A DNA stretch of 64,000 nt from Diphasiastrum complanatum. Lineage: Eukaryota > Streptophyta > Lycopodiopsida > Lycopodiales > Lycopodiaceae. Positions 36,601 through 51,229 of this stretch are shown one piece after another. The notes under the pieces are model-generated. The model saw only the letters and a program-made list of their open reading frames with translations. It made no database searches and was not told the DNA's origin. How positions within the stretch are numbered: the first letter of the stretch is position 1; every line of letters starts with the position of its first letter. The stretch covers positions 45,481,180 through 45,545,179 of the forward strand of contig CM055106.1 of the NCBI GenBank assembly GCA_029204225.1, written 5' to 3'. Both the position numbers and the translations under genes were made by a program.

Positions 36601-39600
36601 ATAAACCTAACCCATGGTTACACAAGTCTCGACCTTTTGGATCAAAGTAACCTATGAGTCCAAGCTTAATGCCGCCAAAAAAAAACTTCAGCTTGAAGTA
36701 GTCGAAGTAGCCGAAATCTCAGCCTTAATCATGCCTGATGTAGAAGAGATGTAGAATACGAAGTGCGGTAGCATCAAGTCGAAAAGTGAAGACAAGCATG
36801 CTCCATCCAAAGTAGGTAACCAAAAAACCAGCCACAAGCCGAAATATGGATTTGCAATCCATCAATGGTTTCCACATGATTCCATAAGTCTTCTTACCAC
36901 AAGAAACATAAAGAAGAGTATGATACTCTTTTACCATCACATCCTCCCGAATCTTACTATCAATGATCTGCTCACCAACACTAGGTAAGACAACACCGTC
37001 ATCATAAGAAGTAAGCATCAAAACATGAAAATCAGCATAAGGTACTGATTTTGGTGAGGCATGTGTGTTTCCTCCAAGGTAAAAAGATGCTTTGCTATCC
37101 CGCAAAGACTCGAACAACCAACAAGAGGCTGTAGCAGGCTGTCCAACAGCCACAAAATCACCAACACTTTGCTGTCCAAAGTGTTACAAATGTGGACCTT
37201 GTTGTCCAAAAACCTTCCGCAGGCCGTTCCCGATGCATAATAGGATGCTCACGATGTAACATAGGCTGAAAATGATCAATAAACTATGGCTAAATCTGGT
37301 GTCCACCATCTTCAAGAAAAAAACCAACAGCTTGCCACTTTGAACACCCAAATAATCTAGCAACACGCCACTTTGAACCAATGTACTAATTGACATGATT
37401 TTTCCCCCTCCTCCATTAGTACAAAATGGCTTCAAAGAATGCTTGATTTCAGCCTTTTCCAAAACATTATCTTGAGAAGCTTGCTCATAAAGTTCTTCAC
37501 TGATGCATCCATCATTTGCACCAAATGGCTCAAGAGAAGAAGAATGCTTAACCATACCAGCATTCCGATGCAAACTTGTACTTGTAGAAAGACAATGATC
37601 AAACTTTGCATGACTTTGCCCTTCTACCCTCAAAGAGGATGAACTAAAGAGGAGAAAGCATGATGATGAATCCTTTATTCGGTACATCTTTAAAAGTGTT
37701 TCCCAAGCACTTTTAGAGGTCTTGCAAAATCTCAAATGATATAAGATAGATCTTGTTACCAATAAAATCTTGATCATCACGTCGATGCAAAATCTCAGCT
37801 TGCAACTCCATGAAGAATAGTTGCTACCATCCAACATATCTTCACCTGAACAAGTACGAATTGCTCCCAAATCTCTTGCCATGAGAACCAGCCAAGAAGA
37901 TAAACTTTTTCAAACCCTAAATGTGCCCTAAAAGACACAAAAACCAGCAAGTATCAAATCTGACAAATCAGCACCGGAATGTGTCGAAACCACACATTAG
38001 ATGGATGTAGGAACTCACCCTCCTACAAGCCTTGTGTGCTGAAAATTTCAGCCTGAAATTGCATTACAAACTCAAAACCAGCAAGCAAAGAATCAGGTTA
38101 GCCTCCAACAAAGCTTTTTTTGGAACCCTTCTTTCTTGCCAAAAAGTGTGAACAATACACACACGGATAGGGCTGTTGCAACACCCTACAAATGGTAATA
38201 TGCTGTCCAATTTTCAGCCTCGGAATGTGATTGGATCATCACAAAAAAATTAGCGCCTTCTTCCACACCTGGAAACAAGCAAAAAGAAGCGGATCTTCAC
38301 TTTGTAAAATCAGCAAGGGTGCTGATTTTTCAGCCAAATCAGAAGAATAGAAATTGCTTGTAGATGGGCGCCCTCCTGCAAAGGAGCAAATATGAAAAAT
38401 AGGGCAGCAGCGGACCAACGGAAGTAGGATAAACCTACACGGATGTGGGCGACCTAAAAGAAGCCCCGAAGAAGATAATTAATGACGCCTTCCTGCAACC
38501 TGAAAAATCAGCAAACAACAACCTGATTTTTGGGCGCCCAAAATCTTGTTATCTTCTTTGATGTGTGGCGCCTTCTTGCAAAACGGAAAAGAGTCAAAAA
38601 ACGGATCTTCACTCCAAAAAATCAGCAAAGGTGCTGAATTTTTGTGATCCCTAAGTGAAGACGATCTCTTTTGGTAGGGCGCCCTAAATCAAGCATAGAA
38701 GATCCATGGCTCTGATACCATGTAGGAAATCAAAGTGCCAAGATCCTTCTAACATTCAATCTCCATATACAAGAAGAAAAAGAGGAAGAAGAAGAAGAGG
38801 GAGAGGGTTAGGCGCCCTCAAGGAGAGAGAAAGTAGTAGCAATGCTTGAAAGGGAATGAATTACAAATGAACAAAGAGTACATATAAATAGGCTTTCCAA
38901 GGGCCTAGACTCTTCCAAACTCTAAGTTCTAGAACCTTCCAAGACCCACTACTAATTATAGGGCACCCCCAAAAGTCAAGATAGGGTCCCTTAACATAAT
39001 TAGACTTTACTTGGACCCACAAATTACTACTGGACCAAAATTGGGTCCAACTCAACTAAAACTGACTTAACATGGTCTAAATAATAAACCTAACCCATGG
39101 TTACACAAGTCTCTACCTTTTGGGTCAAAGTAACCTATGAGAAACTATCATTATCATTTACTACTTCTAACACTATCCAAGGTATCAAATCGAATCACAA
39201 GGGGTATTGTCTTTCTTTGTCCTCCATGCCCTATCCAAATCTGTATCTCGCAAACCCAAAGTGCACTTTAAAAACTTGTTGGCTTCTTATGTAATATCAT
39301 TTGTATCTTCTATTTCTTTTACCCAAATGCTTTCCCTAAGTCTCTCCTTTGTTGGTGAGGCTGTGATTACTTCATTCATAGGTTTGCTGCACTTTGCTTG
39401 TTACCTTTGACAACTTGAAGCCATGTCTTCTACCTTCTTTGCTTTTTTCTTATAATGCATAGATCTTCAATGTTGTATCAACAACAGGTGTACTCAACTT
39501 TAGCTCTTGTTCCAAATGTTGAAAATCGGATGACTCCTTGATGCATGAACTACGTCTATGGAATTCGAGCTATCTTCGATAATTCGATGGTATGTCTACT

Positions 39601-42600
39601 TGATCCAACCGTCGAAGTCGCGAGGATCGAAACAGTCGATTCCGTAGACACATACAAAATCATTCAATGCAGAAATGTGTAAGATAGATTAGATTAAGAG
39701 CATTACAATTGACATTCACTATCAATCATAAATTAGATAAATCTACGAATTATCTATCTGCAAAAGCCTCAACTTAGACGAAACAAAAAATGTGCAAGCG
39801 AGATGACACGACACGACATGTGTACTGGAACGAATTTGATTAGTTCGAAAGAGTATACATGTCCGAATGGATGATGTTGGTGCACCAAGATGATGGGAGG
39901 CCAAATACAACTGCAGAATTGAGGAGAGTGGTTAGTGTGGGAGCAAGGAGGTTGGCAACAAGGGTTATGAGTTCAGATTCGAGGTCTTCGATATCTCTCG
40001 CCTTATGGGACTTCATTCTCTTGATGGCCGCAAGTACCATGTCAGAGGTGAAGAAGGTGAGCTCAGAAGGTTGGGGAGAGATAGAGATGGGTGAGTCAGT
40101 GGGTATGGTATATAGGCTGGTAGCATAGTCGACCCATATGTGGAGGCCATCCAAGACAGGAGGTGGTATGAGGGATAAACTCATGCCAAAAAGCGAGCTG
40201 AAGAGAAGATCAACAAGACGTTTTCCTTCCGAGCCATCATAAGCACACTTTTTACGGCAGAGGGTACGATGGTAAGAGCGTCGGGAGGAGCGGAGAAGAT
40301 GAGGAGCATGAGTATGTGCATGGGTGACAAGATGATGAAGAGAGCAACATTCAGTGTCATACCATAGGGGGTCTAGAGATGGAGCGGTAGTTCAATCAGC
40401 ATCTCTATATCTGGTCCCCTTGGTGCATATGTTTGGTGACTTATTTTAGATCATATGGAGTGGCCCTTTGAAGGTTGAGCCAAATTCCCATCGGCTTCAT
40501 TTTGTGGGGATTGATACATCGAAGACATTGTTCCACCATGCTACTTGGACACAGGCTTATTAGATAGTATAAGTTTTACCTTGGGGTAGCTTAGAGTTTG
40601 CTCCAAAAAGATGTAGATAGAAGTGGTTTTTTTCACGGGATTTTTAAAGAGGACAAGATTTGTCGTATTTAGTCCATGGAGAGGTAGAGGCAAAGGAGGA
40701 CTTTATCCTTAGATGCTCGATATACTATGAGATAAGAGGGAGATACTACTACCCTATGCGGGATCAGCTTGTTACAATCCACTCTCTTATATCATTTGAG
40801 AATGGAGGTTTGTTCCTTTGTTGATAAAACCTGCCCTACAAATGAACTTTGAGCTGATTTTTCATTTTACAAATGTTTCACATATCTCTGCAACATAAGC
40901 ATGTAACATATTGGCTGAAACTAAAATGCCATTATAAAAATCTTATAGTAACGAGAGCATAAAAGATTCATGCACATACATCCATGATAATTTCACTCTT
41001 ATTTGCTACACAGCCATTACTCCATATTTCATTCAAGGAAAAAAAGTGTAACATAAGGCAGAATCAATTCTCATACATAACATGAGAAGTGATTAGAAAA
41101 CAGAACAACATAACGTACTTCACACAAAAAATTCATCACTGATTGATGAACTACAACAGATCCTATAGTGAGTACTCTCCAAATTGCTCTAGGCTCACAC
41201 AACAGAATGAACATGAAAAAAAAACTGTATTTCCTAATCACCTCCATGCAGCTGCTACCCTCCTTGGGTGTTGCTTCCTGTACATTGTTAAATATTCCAA
41301 ACTATCCACTGGTGAACCATGTGGGCTGTCTACCTCCTGTGACGCTTTTGACCTTGTTGCAGATCTTCAATCTCAATCCTCAGGTCCAGCTTTCCTTCTT
41401 TAGGACTACAATACCTGTTTCATGTTGTTGCACTTTTGTTCTCAGTGCCTCCAATGTTTCAGCTTGTCTCTCAAAATTTTTCTAGCAACTCAACCTATGT
41501 TTCAGCTCTTCAACATCATCTCACTATTTCTTAATTTGTCATTCTCTTTGATTAGCTTGTTAACAGCGTTCACCAGTTTCTCATTTACTTGCATACTTTT
41601 TTGTTTGTGGCTTTTATCTCTCTCCTCAAATTATTACATACAATTGCTTCACCTCTTCATGAGCAGGTAGATAGGGACACCCTACGTGTGGGGCTTCATC
41701 TATCAGGGGTTCTATCTCGGAATTTTCCTTAGCTCTTCTAAAAAGGGATTGGGGGGTGAGTCTTTCACGCACTCATCCCAAGTTCTCCATTCATCTGATT
41801 CTTGTCAAATATGTAGCATAAATTTCTGCACTGCTTTGGCAACGGAATTTCCATTGTTGAATATCACCCTCACCCTCTCATCATTTAGATGAAAACAATA
41901 CACTTCAGCTAGCAAAAAATTCCCAACCTCCATGGTGGTGTGGGTTTTTGTCTGATCCCTCTTCATCGCTCTTTTTTGGAAATTCAGCTTGTAATTTGAC
42001 CATCTCAGCCTCATGCACTTGTTGCAGTGTCTCCAATGGCTCTCCTTCTGTAGTTGTTTTTTCATCATGGCCTCTATCATCCATACCCCTAAAACATTCT
42101 TCCTTCGGTGGAACACTAGTCTAGCCTCATCAAGCTTTCACAATTTCAACTTCATTAAAATTTTCTTTCCCTTACCTCTTACATAAGATTGCAGCTCTTA
42201 AAATTTGGCTTCCTGCTTCCTATACTTGGCCATGGCTCTTCAAAATCGAGTAGTGCAAATTATTATTCAGCTGTCCACTACCTATTCCATTCCTATTCCT
42301 GGGCCTGTGTAGCTTTTACATACCTCTAAAGTGGTTGAAATTCAATCACATTTGGCCATCAATCTTCTTACCAGCATAATGTAGTGGTTGCAGTCCACCT
42401 TTTTGTAGCTGCAAGGTTAGTTTTGGATTCTCTGTCTATGTTAGAAAATGTATGAGGTTCTATCTGCTTCCGATTCTCGAAATAGCTGGCAAAGCTTTAG
42501 TAGCTTCTGCTTATCTGTGTTCAGCATCTTTCCAATTTGCAATGATGAAGAGTGGTACATTTTTAATTTCTTCTTTCTCTCCCTTGCACCCATAGAAGGT

Positions 42601-43908
42601 CGCTTCATAGCATTCTTTGTCCCTTGTTCGTGTCTTCCTCTCTAACAAAGGAAGAAAAGGGGGTCATTTAACATTTATATGTTAGAGTGCCCAAATTATC
42701 ATGACTCCTTACCCTTAGTCTTTCACTCAGGTGTGACTTGTCATCTTCTTTGCAACCATTTCTCTTAGCTTGACACATGAGTTGACTCCCAATTGACTTC
42801 AATCTGCCATTTTTTGCATCTCTTCCAAGTTACAACAATCCATACAACCTTTTTATTGTCTTTTTTTGTTTTCTTGAGATTTTAATTAGTAGTCACACCT
42901 TTGTGTTGATTAAGTACTCTTAAGATAACATGTGTCTGCGAATAAAATCTAGTGAAATTTTCTGGTTGAAGATGCTAACGTAAAGGTTGATGTGAATGCA
43001 ATCTTCGTTTTCCAATAGGTTAATCAAAAGGTCTTAAAGGAAGTAGTTACATTTAACCTAGCTTCAAGGATGGTATGAATTGGCCTTCATAGTATTCTAG
43101 AAGCCCGTGGGGAAACTTCCAAGAATCACCAAAAGCTTAGGGCTATGGGTCCCAAGGGTTCTACACCCTACCACTTGGTCACTGACCTAACCAATCTCAA
43201 CTTATCCACTAGAATAAAAATAGGGACAATTGGCCCAACTTAGCAAAGGACCATCTGAATAATAAAGATTGAGAACTCCAATAAAGGCCTAGATATTGTC
43301 GGTACTGGTCATACTCATCTGTCTATAACTTTAATGATTGGGGAGTTAGTCTCAATTTTTTTGCAAGAGCCTTGTATGTGTTCATAATTACTTTCTTTCT
43401 TGTGCACATATATTGAAGGTGTCACGCATTTCAAACTTGTACATTTTTTATCGATTTACATTGATTAGAGGGAGATTCATTTCACACTTTACACTTGTTT
43501 TAAGTACCATCGATGCATTTAATTCAACATTGAGAAGATTTAGAGAGTATCACAATGCAATTTTCCAGGGTCATGAGGTGAAAGCAATTGTTAAGAGGTT
43601 TTGGACATTTTGTGGATTTTGGTGATCTTCTTGTTTTTTTGATCTAAGTATTGAAGTGCATATAAAAATAGCTTTGATGAAATATTCTTTGTACTTGCAG
43701 AGCCTCGTTAAAGCGTTTAAAAATGAAACAGCTTGGAATAGGTCAACTTCACTGGTCAACTGCAAACTATGCTCCTCTACAAGAGCGTGTTTTGTGGGAT
43801 GGCCTTGTGGCCATGCATAAAGAAGTAAATAATGATTCCCCACATTTCTGATATGCTCGTTTGAATATAGAGATAGTGTTTGCAGTAATTGTCACGTGTC
43901 TAGAATAT

Positions 43909-43979
<71 letters not shown>

Positions 43980-46900
43980 AGAGAGATTTTATTAATGTCT
44001 TTTCCATGCCAATAGGCATATAAGACAAAAAAGTACATGTCAAGTGTATGGTATAGTGGGAGCGTATGAACTGTCTCCATAACAGACTAGAAATGAAATG
44101 CCAATGTACTATACTATGAACATAAAGTAGGTCAAAAAAGTCTAATGCTGCCAATAAGATAATGGTATAACTCCGTGTCATCAAGTACTGCTGCTATGAA
44201 AGATGTGATAGGGATAACGCATGGAGGTGGTCTCGATAGATGTTGTTGACATCGCCAAGGAGGTCGTCTCTGAGTAATGACTCTATTGGCAATATGAGTA
44301 GTACGCCGTCTCTGGTGTCTATGTAGTAAAGAGTTGTTTTCGTCGCCACTATCATCCGATCTAGGGTCTGTCCGCGATCTCCTGTAGGAGAAATACGATG
44401 TGATTTGGAGCTGTGCATCAAGGTGAACAGATGGATAGTGTAGGTCCTGTCGCTGTAAAAACATCTCTCTGATCATAAGTGTGACACATCTCGGGTCATC
44501 ATATGCTATAAGGGACCATAGTGTGACAGGAGTCTCTCTGAAAATGCAATGGTATCTCTCTCTTGTAGGAATTCAAAGTGGCAAGATCCTTCTAATATTC
44601 AATCTCCATATACAAGAAGACGAGGGAGAGGGTTAGGCGCCCTCAAGGAGAGAGAAAGTAGTAGCAATGCTAGAAAGGGAATGAATTACAAATGAATAAT
44701 GAGTACATATAAATAGGCCTTCCAAGGGCCTAGACTCTTCCAAACCCTAAGTTCATCCACCACTAATTATAGGGCACCCCCAAAAGTCAAGATAGGGCCC
44801 CTTAACATAATTAGACTTTACGTGGACCCACGAGTTATTACTAGACCAAAATTGGGTCCAACTTAGCTAAAACTAACTTAACATGGTCTAAATAATAAAC
44901 TTAACCCATGGTTAGACAAGTCTCGACCTTTTGGGTCAAAGTAACCTATGGGAAACTAACATCATCATTTATTATTTCTAACACCCTCCTTAAATGATAA
45001 TATGGAATGAGGCCTCAATCTGAATGGGGGGGACCGCGAACTCCACCAATATAATATGATGTGCCCAATCAGTAGTTGTTAGACCAGTGCTCCATGTCTC
45101 GGATGCATACATAGCCGAGGACCAACAATAGTGTCAAAGAGCCGGCACTTACTGGTCGCATCTCTGATGTGTGAACTGAAGCATAGTCTCTCCAAATCTA
45201 CCAGGTAGGCATAGCCCTTCTGTACCCGGGAAATGGCTGCATGTCTCATGCTGAACGTGGGCCCCGAAAATAGTATCCCTAGGTATGTATATGAATCAAC
45301 AACCTCCAGTGGATGACCATGCCGTAGAAGCTCCTGCCGCATCATGAAAGACCTAGAGTGTTGAACACCATAACCTTAGTCTTGGCCACATTCACCGACA
45401 AACCCCACCGTGTGCAGAAAGAAAGGAGAGCGTCTAAGTGTCGCTGCAAACCCTCTCTCATCCGTGAAAGCAAAACCACGTCATCGACATGCAAGAGGAT
45501 AGCAATAATGAGGTAAACGTCTTCATTAAGGAGCTTTCCTGTTTATTGAAACAACGAATGCTCCAAAAGGTGATTGTGATCTATTAAATAAGATAATGTT
45601 GATAAAGCCTGTCTACTTATAAAACAAAATAAGTTTGACAGTGACTTACAAGCTTTGGACATAATAGTAGATACCTTTTGAACTATAGCAACAAGCGACA
45701 CTTATGAAGCTATTGTATTGTAGCCAATATGCCTCAGATATCATAACAAATCTCTACAGAAATAGTCATATATTGGCACTTGTTTGTGTTCGCCATTGAA
45801 AAGAATGGCCTTCCTTCAATCATGAAATGACAGGAGCTGTCCATAACGCAAGTAGCTCCACAAGAGAACAAGAAACTGCATGTGCATATGAATGTACTCG
45901 TCTAAAAAGACTTCCCTAAATTGCTTCCAAGTGCTGATCTGAAGCACTATACCAATATTCAGCCAACTAAAAAATCCATCTACTATTAATAGGCCCATAC
46001 CTGTGATCAATGATTCAAGATCACCTGCATGTTATCACTTGTTTATTAGGTGATCTTGTATCAATCAGTAAGACTCAATGCCTTGGATAAGTTGGTTGAT
46101 CGTGCATAATATGTAGATAAACCAAGCCTAAAACTCATAATGCCAAAGGCAGTTGCAGTTTTTAACTTATCTATTTACTTATCATATGTATCAAACCTTG
46201 CTTCATGGTGTCTTTTGAGGGCAAAGACTGCCAAGTTCAAATAAGATAGGACATGCATGATGACCAGTGGTGTGTTCCTTTGATGATACAAGAGATGTTT
46301 CACTTGAGGAGTAACCTTTGTCAACGAGCACCTAGACATGTTACCTATCAATACATGATTAAGGTGACCAAGTCTATAATGCCAAATTATTTTTTTACTA
46401 ATAGATGTTGAACTGCTTAAAGCACAATCAGTCGCAGAGTTACAATGGTTAAGCCTATAGAGATATTCTTTTCGAGTGCAAGAGCTCTTTTTCTTTTATC
46501 AAGAATTTGACAGGAATCTACCTGAAACTCTATCCTATGACCTAAGTCTATGATTCGACTGGCCGACAACAGATTTGTCATCAGGTTTGAGACATACAAT
46601 ACATTTGGTATGAGCGTCGACAATCCATTCTTATAGTATCTTTACCTTCGATTTTGTGTGAGCTGCTGTCTCCAAGGTGAACAAACTTCTTGGTGCTGTA
46701 GGCCGAATAATCGATGAACCATTCTTGATGTCTTGTCTATTTCATCTATTCTAAACAAATAGTCACCGAATGTTAATCACCTCCCTCTTTTCTAGGCGAC
46801 ACCCTTGATCAAATGTAGAGTTGAATTCAAAGATGAGGTAGAGATCCCCTCTAGACATTGAGATCAAAGATGACGCCTATAGATTGTGAGACCCTCTAGA

Positions 46901-49900
46901 GCCTCGTGTCGACCTCTATCTAGGGCACCCTCTCAGACATTACGTTCCTCACACTTTACAACTGCACCATCAACAAGCGTCAAGAAATTTTTAAGCTTGT
47001 TGCAAGAAAAGACTTCTCCTTGCTCACTTCACAAATGGTTAGACATGCCATTGATCACCTACATAGAAAGAAATTCAATGAAATTGATAATGATCCTAAG
47101 CCAGAAATGCTTATCCATGTTATAGATATCATCTCTCCCACAATTGTCACTGTTCTTAACTCTGTTGTTGAATCAGGTTTTCCTACCCCCTAGTGCACTA
47201 ATATTATCTATGCTATACTGGTGATCCTATGAGACCAAAAAATTATCAGACCATTATGATCGACATGTGATTGCCAAACTCTGTGGTGTAAATCCACCAA
47301 AGAACTGATAAAAACTGTAAGCTAAGCCTGAATGATCTTAGCACTTTTTGTTATAACTTGCTAAAGTGAAATCAACAATGTCCAAACCACAGCAAATTAT
47401 AGCCAATGTTTATTCCTTGCCTGTGAAAAAGTGAAAAAAACATGAAGGTTTAAACTTGCAAGGTCATTGAATTTTTCATTCCAAAAGAGACTTGGAAGAA
47501 TAACATGTTCCTGTTGAATCTGAGAACCTGATGCACATGATAGGTTACCATGAATGGTAGAGTTTCAATCTAGTTTTGCTTTATCTTTTATAAGGTGGTG
47601 GTTGTATTAGGGTCTGGTGAAAGCTGTTGGTGTCAGTAACTATGGACCAAAGCAGCTGCTTCGGATCTATGATTTCTTGGAGAAGAAAGGAGTACCCCTT
47701 ATTTCTGCACAGGTATGTGAATTCTTTAGCTAGTCCAAAAGATGATTCTAAAAAATTATGTGGTCCGTTTAGTTCCTAAATGGTCATTCCATAACAAATG
47801 TCTAGCACACTTTCATGTTCATTGTATGGTCATTAAGAATCAAAGATCAGCAAAAATTTCTTGAATATGCAATAGATCTTTCACCAGTTGCAGCGTTTCC
47901 ATGTATGCTTTTGTAAGATCCGAGTCACCTGACTCATCATATTTATGTTCATGAAATATTCTCATAATCTGGAAAAATATCAGTGTTTGACATCTATTTT
48001 CTTAAAGAAAGTTGATTGTTCTAGTCTAAATTCATCAGTTAAGGTTACTCGTCATCAAATGCTACAAAGCCTCCATATCTCAATTCAAACAGATGTCATG
48101 TGAGGCTTTTATTTTTGTGGATATTCAGACACATTCTCAGTCCCTTGGAAACCTTCCCAATGACAATTTTGTCAGAAAATTTGTTGCTTTACTTACTACC
48201 AGCTTATTCTATATTAGTGTATCAGACAGCCATCCATTATTGCAACGATTTGTTTAATAACGTTATAAACATGTTCTAACTTCTAGATACGAGTTTTCCA
48301 CATCATCATTTGACCCACAGAAAGGGCAATTGACCAAATATAGCCTGTCAAAGGCATTTTGAACTAGTAGCTGAAGGCAAATTATTCGTCAATGCCTTTA
48401 TATTAGGGCCTTACCAATATTTTAGAAGAATCACTACATGAACTATGAGAATGTCTTTAAGCTAAAGTTGTCCAGATGTGTACTTTCCTTTGAAAGACCT
48501 CTCAAAATACAAAACTGCATGCAGAGTGACCTAATAGCCTAGTAGTATTTGTTACGCCAGCAATCTATTTGCTTTGACGTTATCACAAAAAGACCAAATA
48601 AGCTCACTAACTGGAATGGTTGAAAAATAAAACAAGACGAATAGCACCATGTTCTCAAAATTTGAGTTTGACATGCATTGTTTAACATGAGAATCTCTAG
48701 CTGTTGGGCAGGATGATTGTTTGACTGTCAAAGATGAACGCAATCATTTGCTCAAGAGAAAACCTGCGTGGGAACTATTAATCAAAGTCTTAAGTGAGAA
48801 GTTCTGGAATTCCTGCCCTTCATTACGTGATTGCCCAGAGGAGTTTGTTCCCACTGCGCATAACACGCTTCTCATTGATGATAGCCCAGAGAATAGCATC
48901 CTGAACCCAAGAGACAATGCCATTTTCCCAACAGCATATGACTGCAGAAAAGATCGTTCCTCAACTCTTGATTCAACTTTGTTCCTATTTGTTAGAGGAC
49001 TTCTAGCTTACGTGTTCCTGAATATGTTGCTAGGCATCGAATTGGGCAAGCACCATTGGGCAAAGAGTCTCTATTGTAGCTTGTACTCCCGTTGTTTAAG
49101 CGGAGCCGGACTGTCCGTGGTGCCAGACCTGGTTGTAGAGGTGCAAGCAGTATCCTTAGTACCATACTCGATCTCCGAAGTAAGTTTCAGGACCTTGGTG
49201 GAAGTAGCAGTCTATCTAGCGTCCCAGTGTATTACAAAGAAGAAGGAAGATCGCGGCCAGTTTAACACATGCTTTTTTATTTTTAAAAAAACGTTCTGAC
49301 CCAGTACGTTCCAGAACGTACGGAACGGACGGAACGGAACGTTCCGACCCTTTTTGCTGGGAACGAACTTCTAAGACTTGGTCAACAAGCGTATGTTGTC
49401 CAATAGCAACTTCAAGTCAGAGCTGAGATAATAATGGAACAGAAGCAACATGCAACTTCTTGGCAACAAAATGATGACTTAGGCTGAGCATTGCATGCTA
49501 CTTCTGTTGATAATGAAGGAGCAGAACATGCTCCAATCATATAATAGTATCAAATTGTAGATTTCATTGAGGAAATAGTACTTGAAGAAGTATGCCCCTG
49601 TCTCGCCACAATGTATGACCATCTCTTAAGCAAAATGTAATGATTTGGTCAACTAACAATCTTTTCTAATCTCAAATCTATGACCCTATCTCCTAATAAC
49701 TCTGATCAAGGTCTCTCTGCCTCACAGTGACTGTGTCATCAGAATCCATGTTTCTTTCATATTTATTTGGTTCGAACTTAGCAAACCTGTTATGATCCTC
49801 CTTGAAGTACTCAACAATCTTGGCATGTGCCTATCTAAGAGACTCCTATTACCAACTTCAGGAACTATGTCTATCTTAGGGTAAATTTCTTATATCATTT

Positions 49901-50618
49901 TAATTTGATACACATACTTTGGACCAAGATACGTTGTTATGAACTATGGAGTATCAAATGCCATCAAATTTGATTGGAATTCCACCCAGGCTCTAATGGT
50001 TGGAAGTGATTTCCTCAAGAACATGGTCCATGGAATATCACCCACGACTCTAAGAGTTGGAAGTAATTTTTATATCAATGAATGATTTCAGATCCTATTG
50101 TATGACTGTGGGTCCCATAAGCTTGAGTATAAAACTTATTCTTCCGACTCAATCGAACAAACCACATTTTGTTATTGATTTATATTAAGGGTCCAAAATC
50201 ACCAAGCAGCTTGGGTGAGCCAGTAGATGCATTGAGTGAGATACACTTGGTAGCATGGTAGATGACAGTTCTCTAGATACCTTGTCCGACTTAGGTCGCT
50301 AGAACTATGTGTAGGATATTAGATGTAATAATCCCTTGTAAATTAGAATCAAGCGTTGTTCTAAAAATAATTGACATGTGTGACAATTAGGGCTCACGCT
50401 TGAAGGCTGAACCTACGATAGGGCGTAGACTCACAAAATGTCGGCATCAATGTCTGCTCTAGATTGTCTCCTAGAGAAAAAGGAGGTAATCTGGGTTTGC
50501 TAGGAGTCATGGCGTTCATACTGATCTCGTTGACAAATATCTCTACGGAGTAGGAACATCTCGCTCAACATCAGTGCCACACATCGAGGGTCATATGAAG
50601 TGAGTGAGCGAAATGCGG

Positions 50619-50713
<95 letters not shown>

Positions 50714-51171
50714 TTTATTAATGTCTTTTCCATGCCAAAAGGCATATAAGACAAATAAGTACATATCAAGTATGTGGACCAGCTGGGAGTATGAAAAACG
50801 TCTTCAGAAAACTGAAAGAAAAGCATATATAATAAATCCAAACACAATTATCAGTGTTAATTAAACCAAAAGGTAGAAAGCAAGAAATGGCTATATATAA
50901 TGGAAGCAAGCCGCAGATCAAGTCCTGGAGGTAACACTGCTATTGCTGCTGCTGCTGCTACTGAATGAAGATGTAATACAAGCTGCAGTGGGGAGTGAAG
51001 CTGAGATCTGCTGCCGGTGTCGAATGTAGGGAGGACGTCTCCTCGTAGTAGGCCGAAGAGGTCTGGCTGCTGGGCAATGCTGTGAGGTGCGCTGCCTCTG
51101 ATCTCTGTGGAAAGTCGTGTCTTCATCCTCGTCATCATCATCTAAGTCTGGGACTGGTCGTGAACGTCGTC

Positions 51172-51229
<58 letters not shown>

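Larger units (their letters stand above)
36235..39172 (-). mobile_element. Non-autonomous LTR retrotransposon with 5-bp target duplication
   Basis: Two family-A LTRs (36235-36658 and 38721-39172) in the same orientation enclose about 2.06 kb. The 5-bp repeats CTATC at 36230-36234 and 39173-39177 flank the pair exactly. The minus-strand primer site TGGTATCAGAGCCA lies at 38707-38720 next to the right LTR, which is therefore the 5' LTR. The LTRs differ at about seven positions plus one 6-bp indel over some 420 bp, so the insertion is fairly recent. The left (3') LTR lacks 31 bp at its inner end and has no polypurine tract. Inside is only a gag-like remnant and a leader rich in repeated hairpins; protease, integrase and RT are absent, so it would need help from another copia element. 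It sits in PLR1 intron 3, antisense to the gene. Confidence 0.88.

Noticed and set aside
48721-49299. Complete 192-residue gene starting at the ATG 48721
   Set aside because: The phosphatase motif continues upstream of this ATG and shifts frame near 48990, so the open frame does not match the real reading. It was listed as a pseudogene fragment instead.
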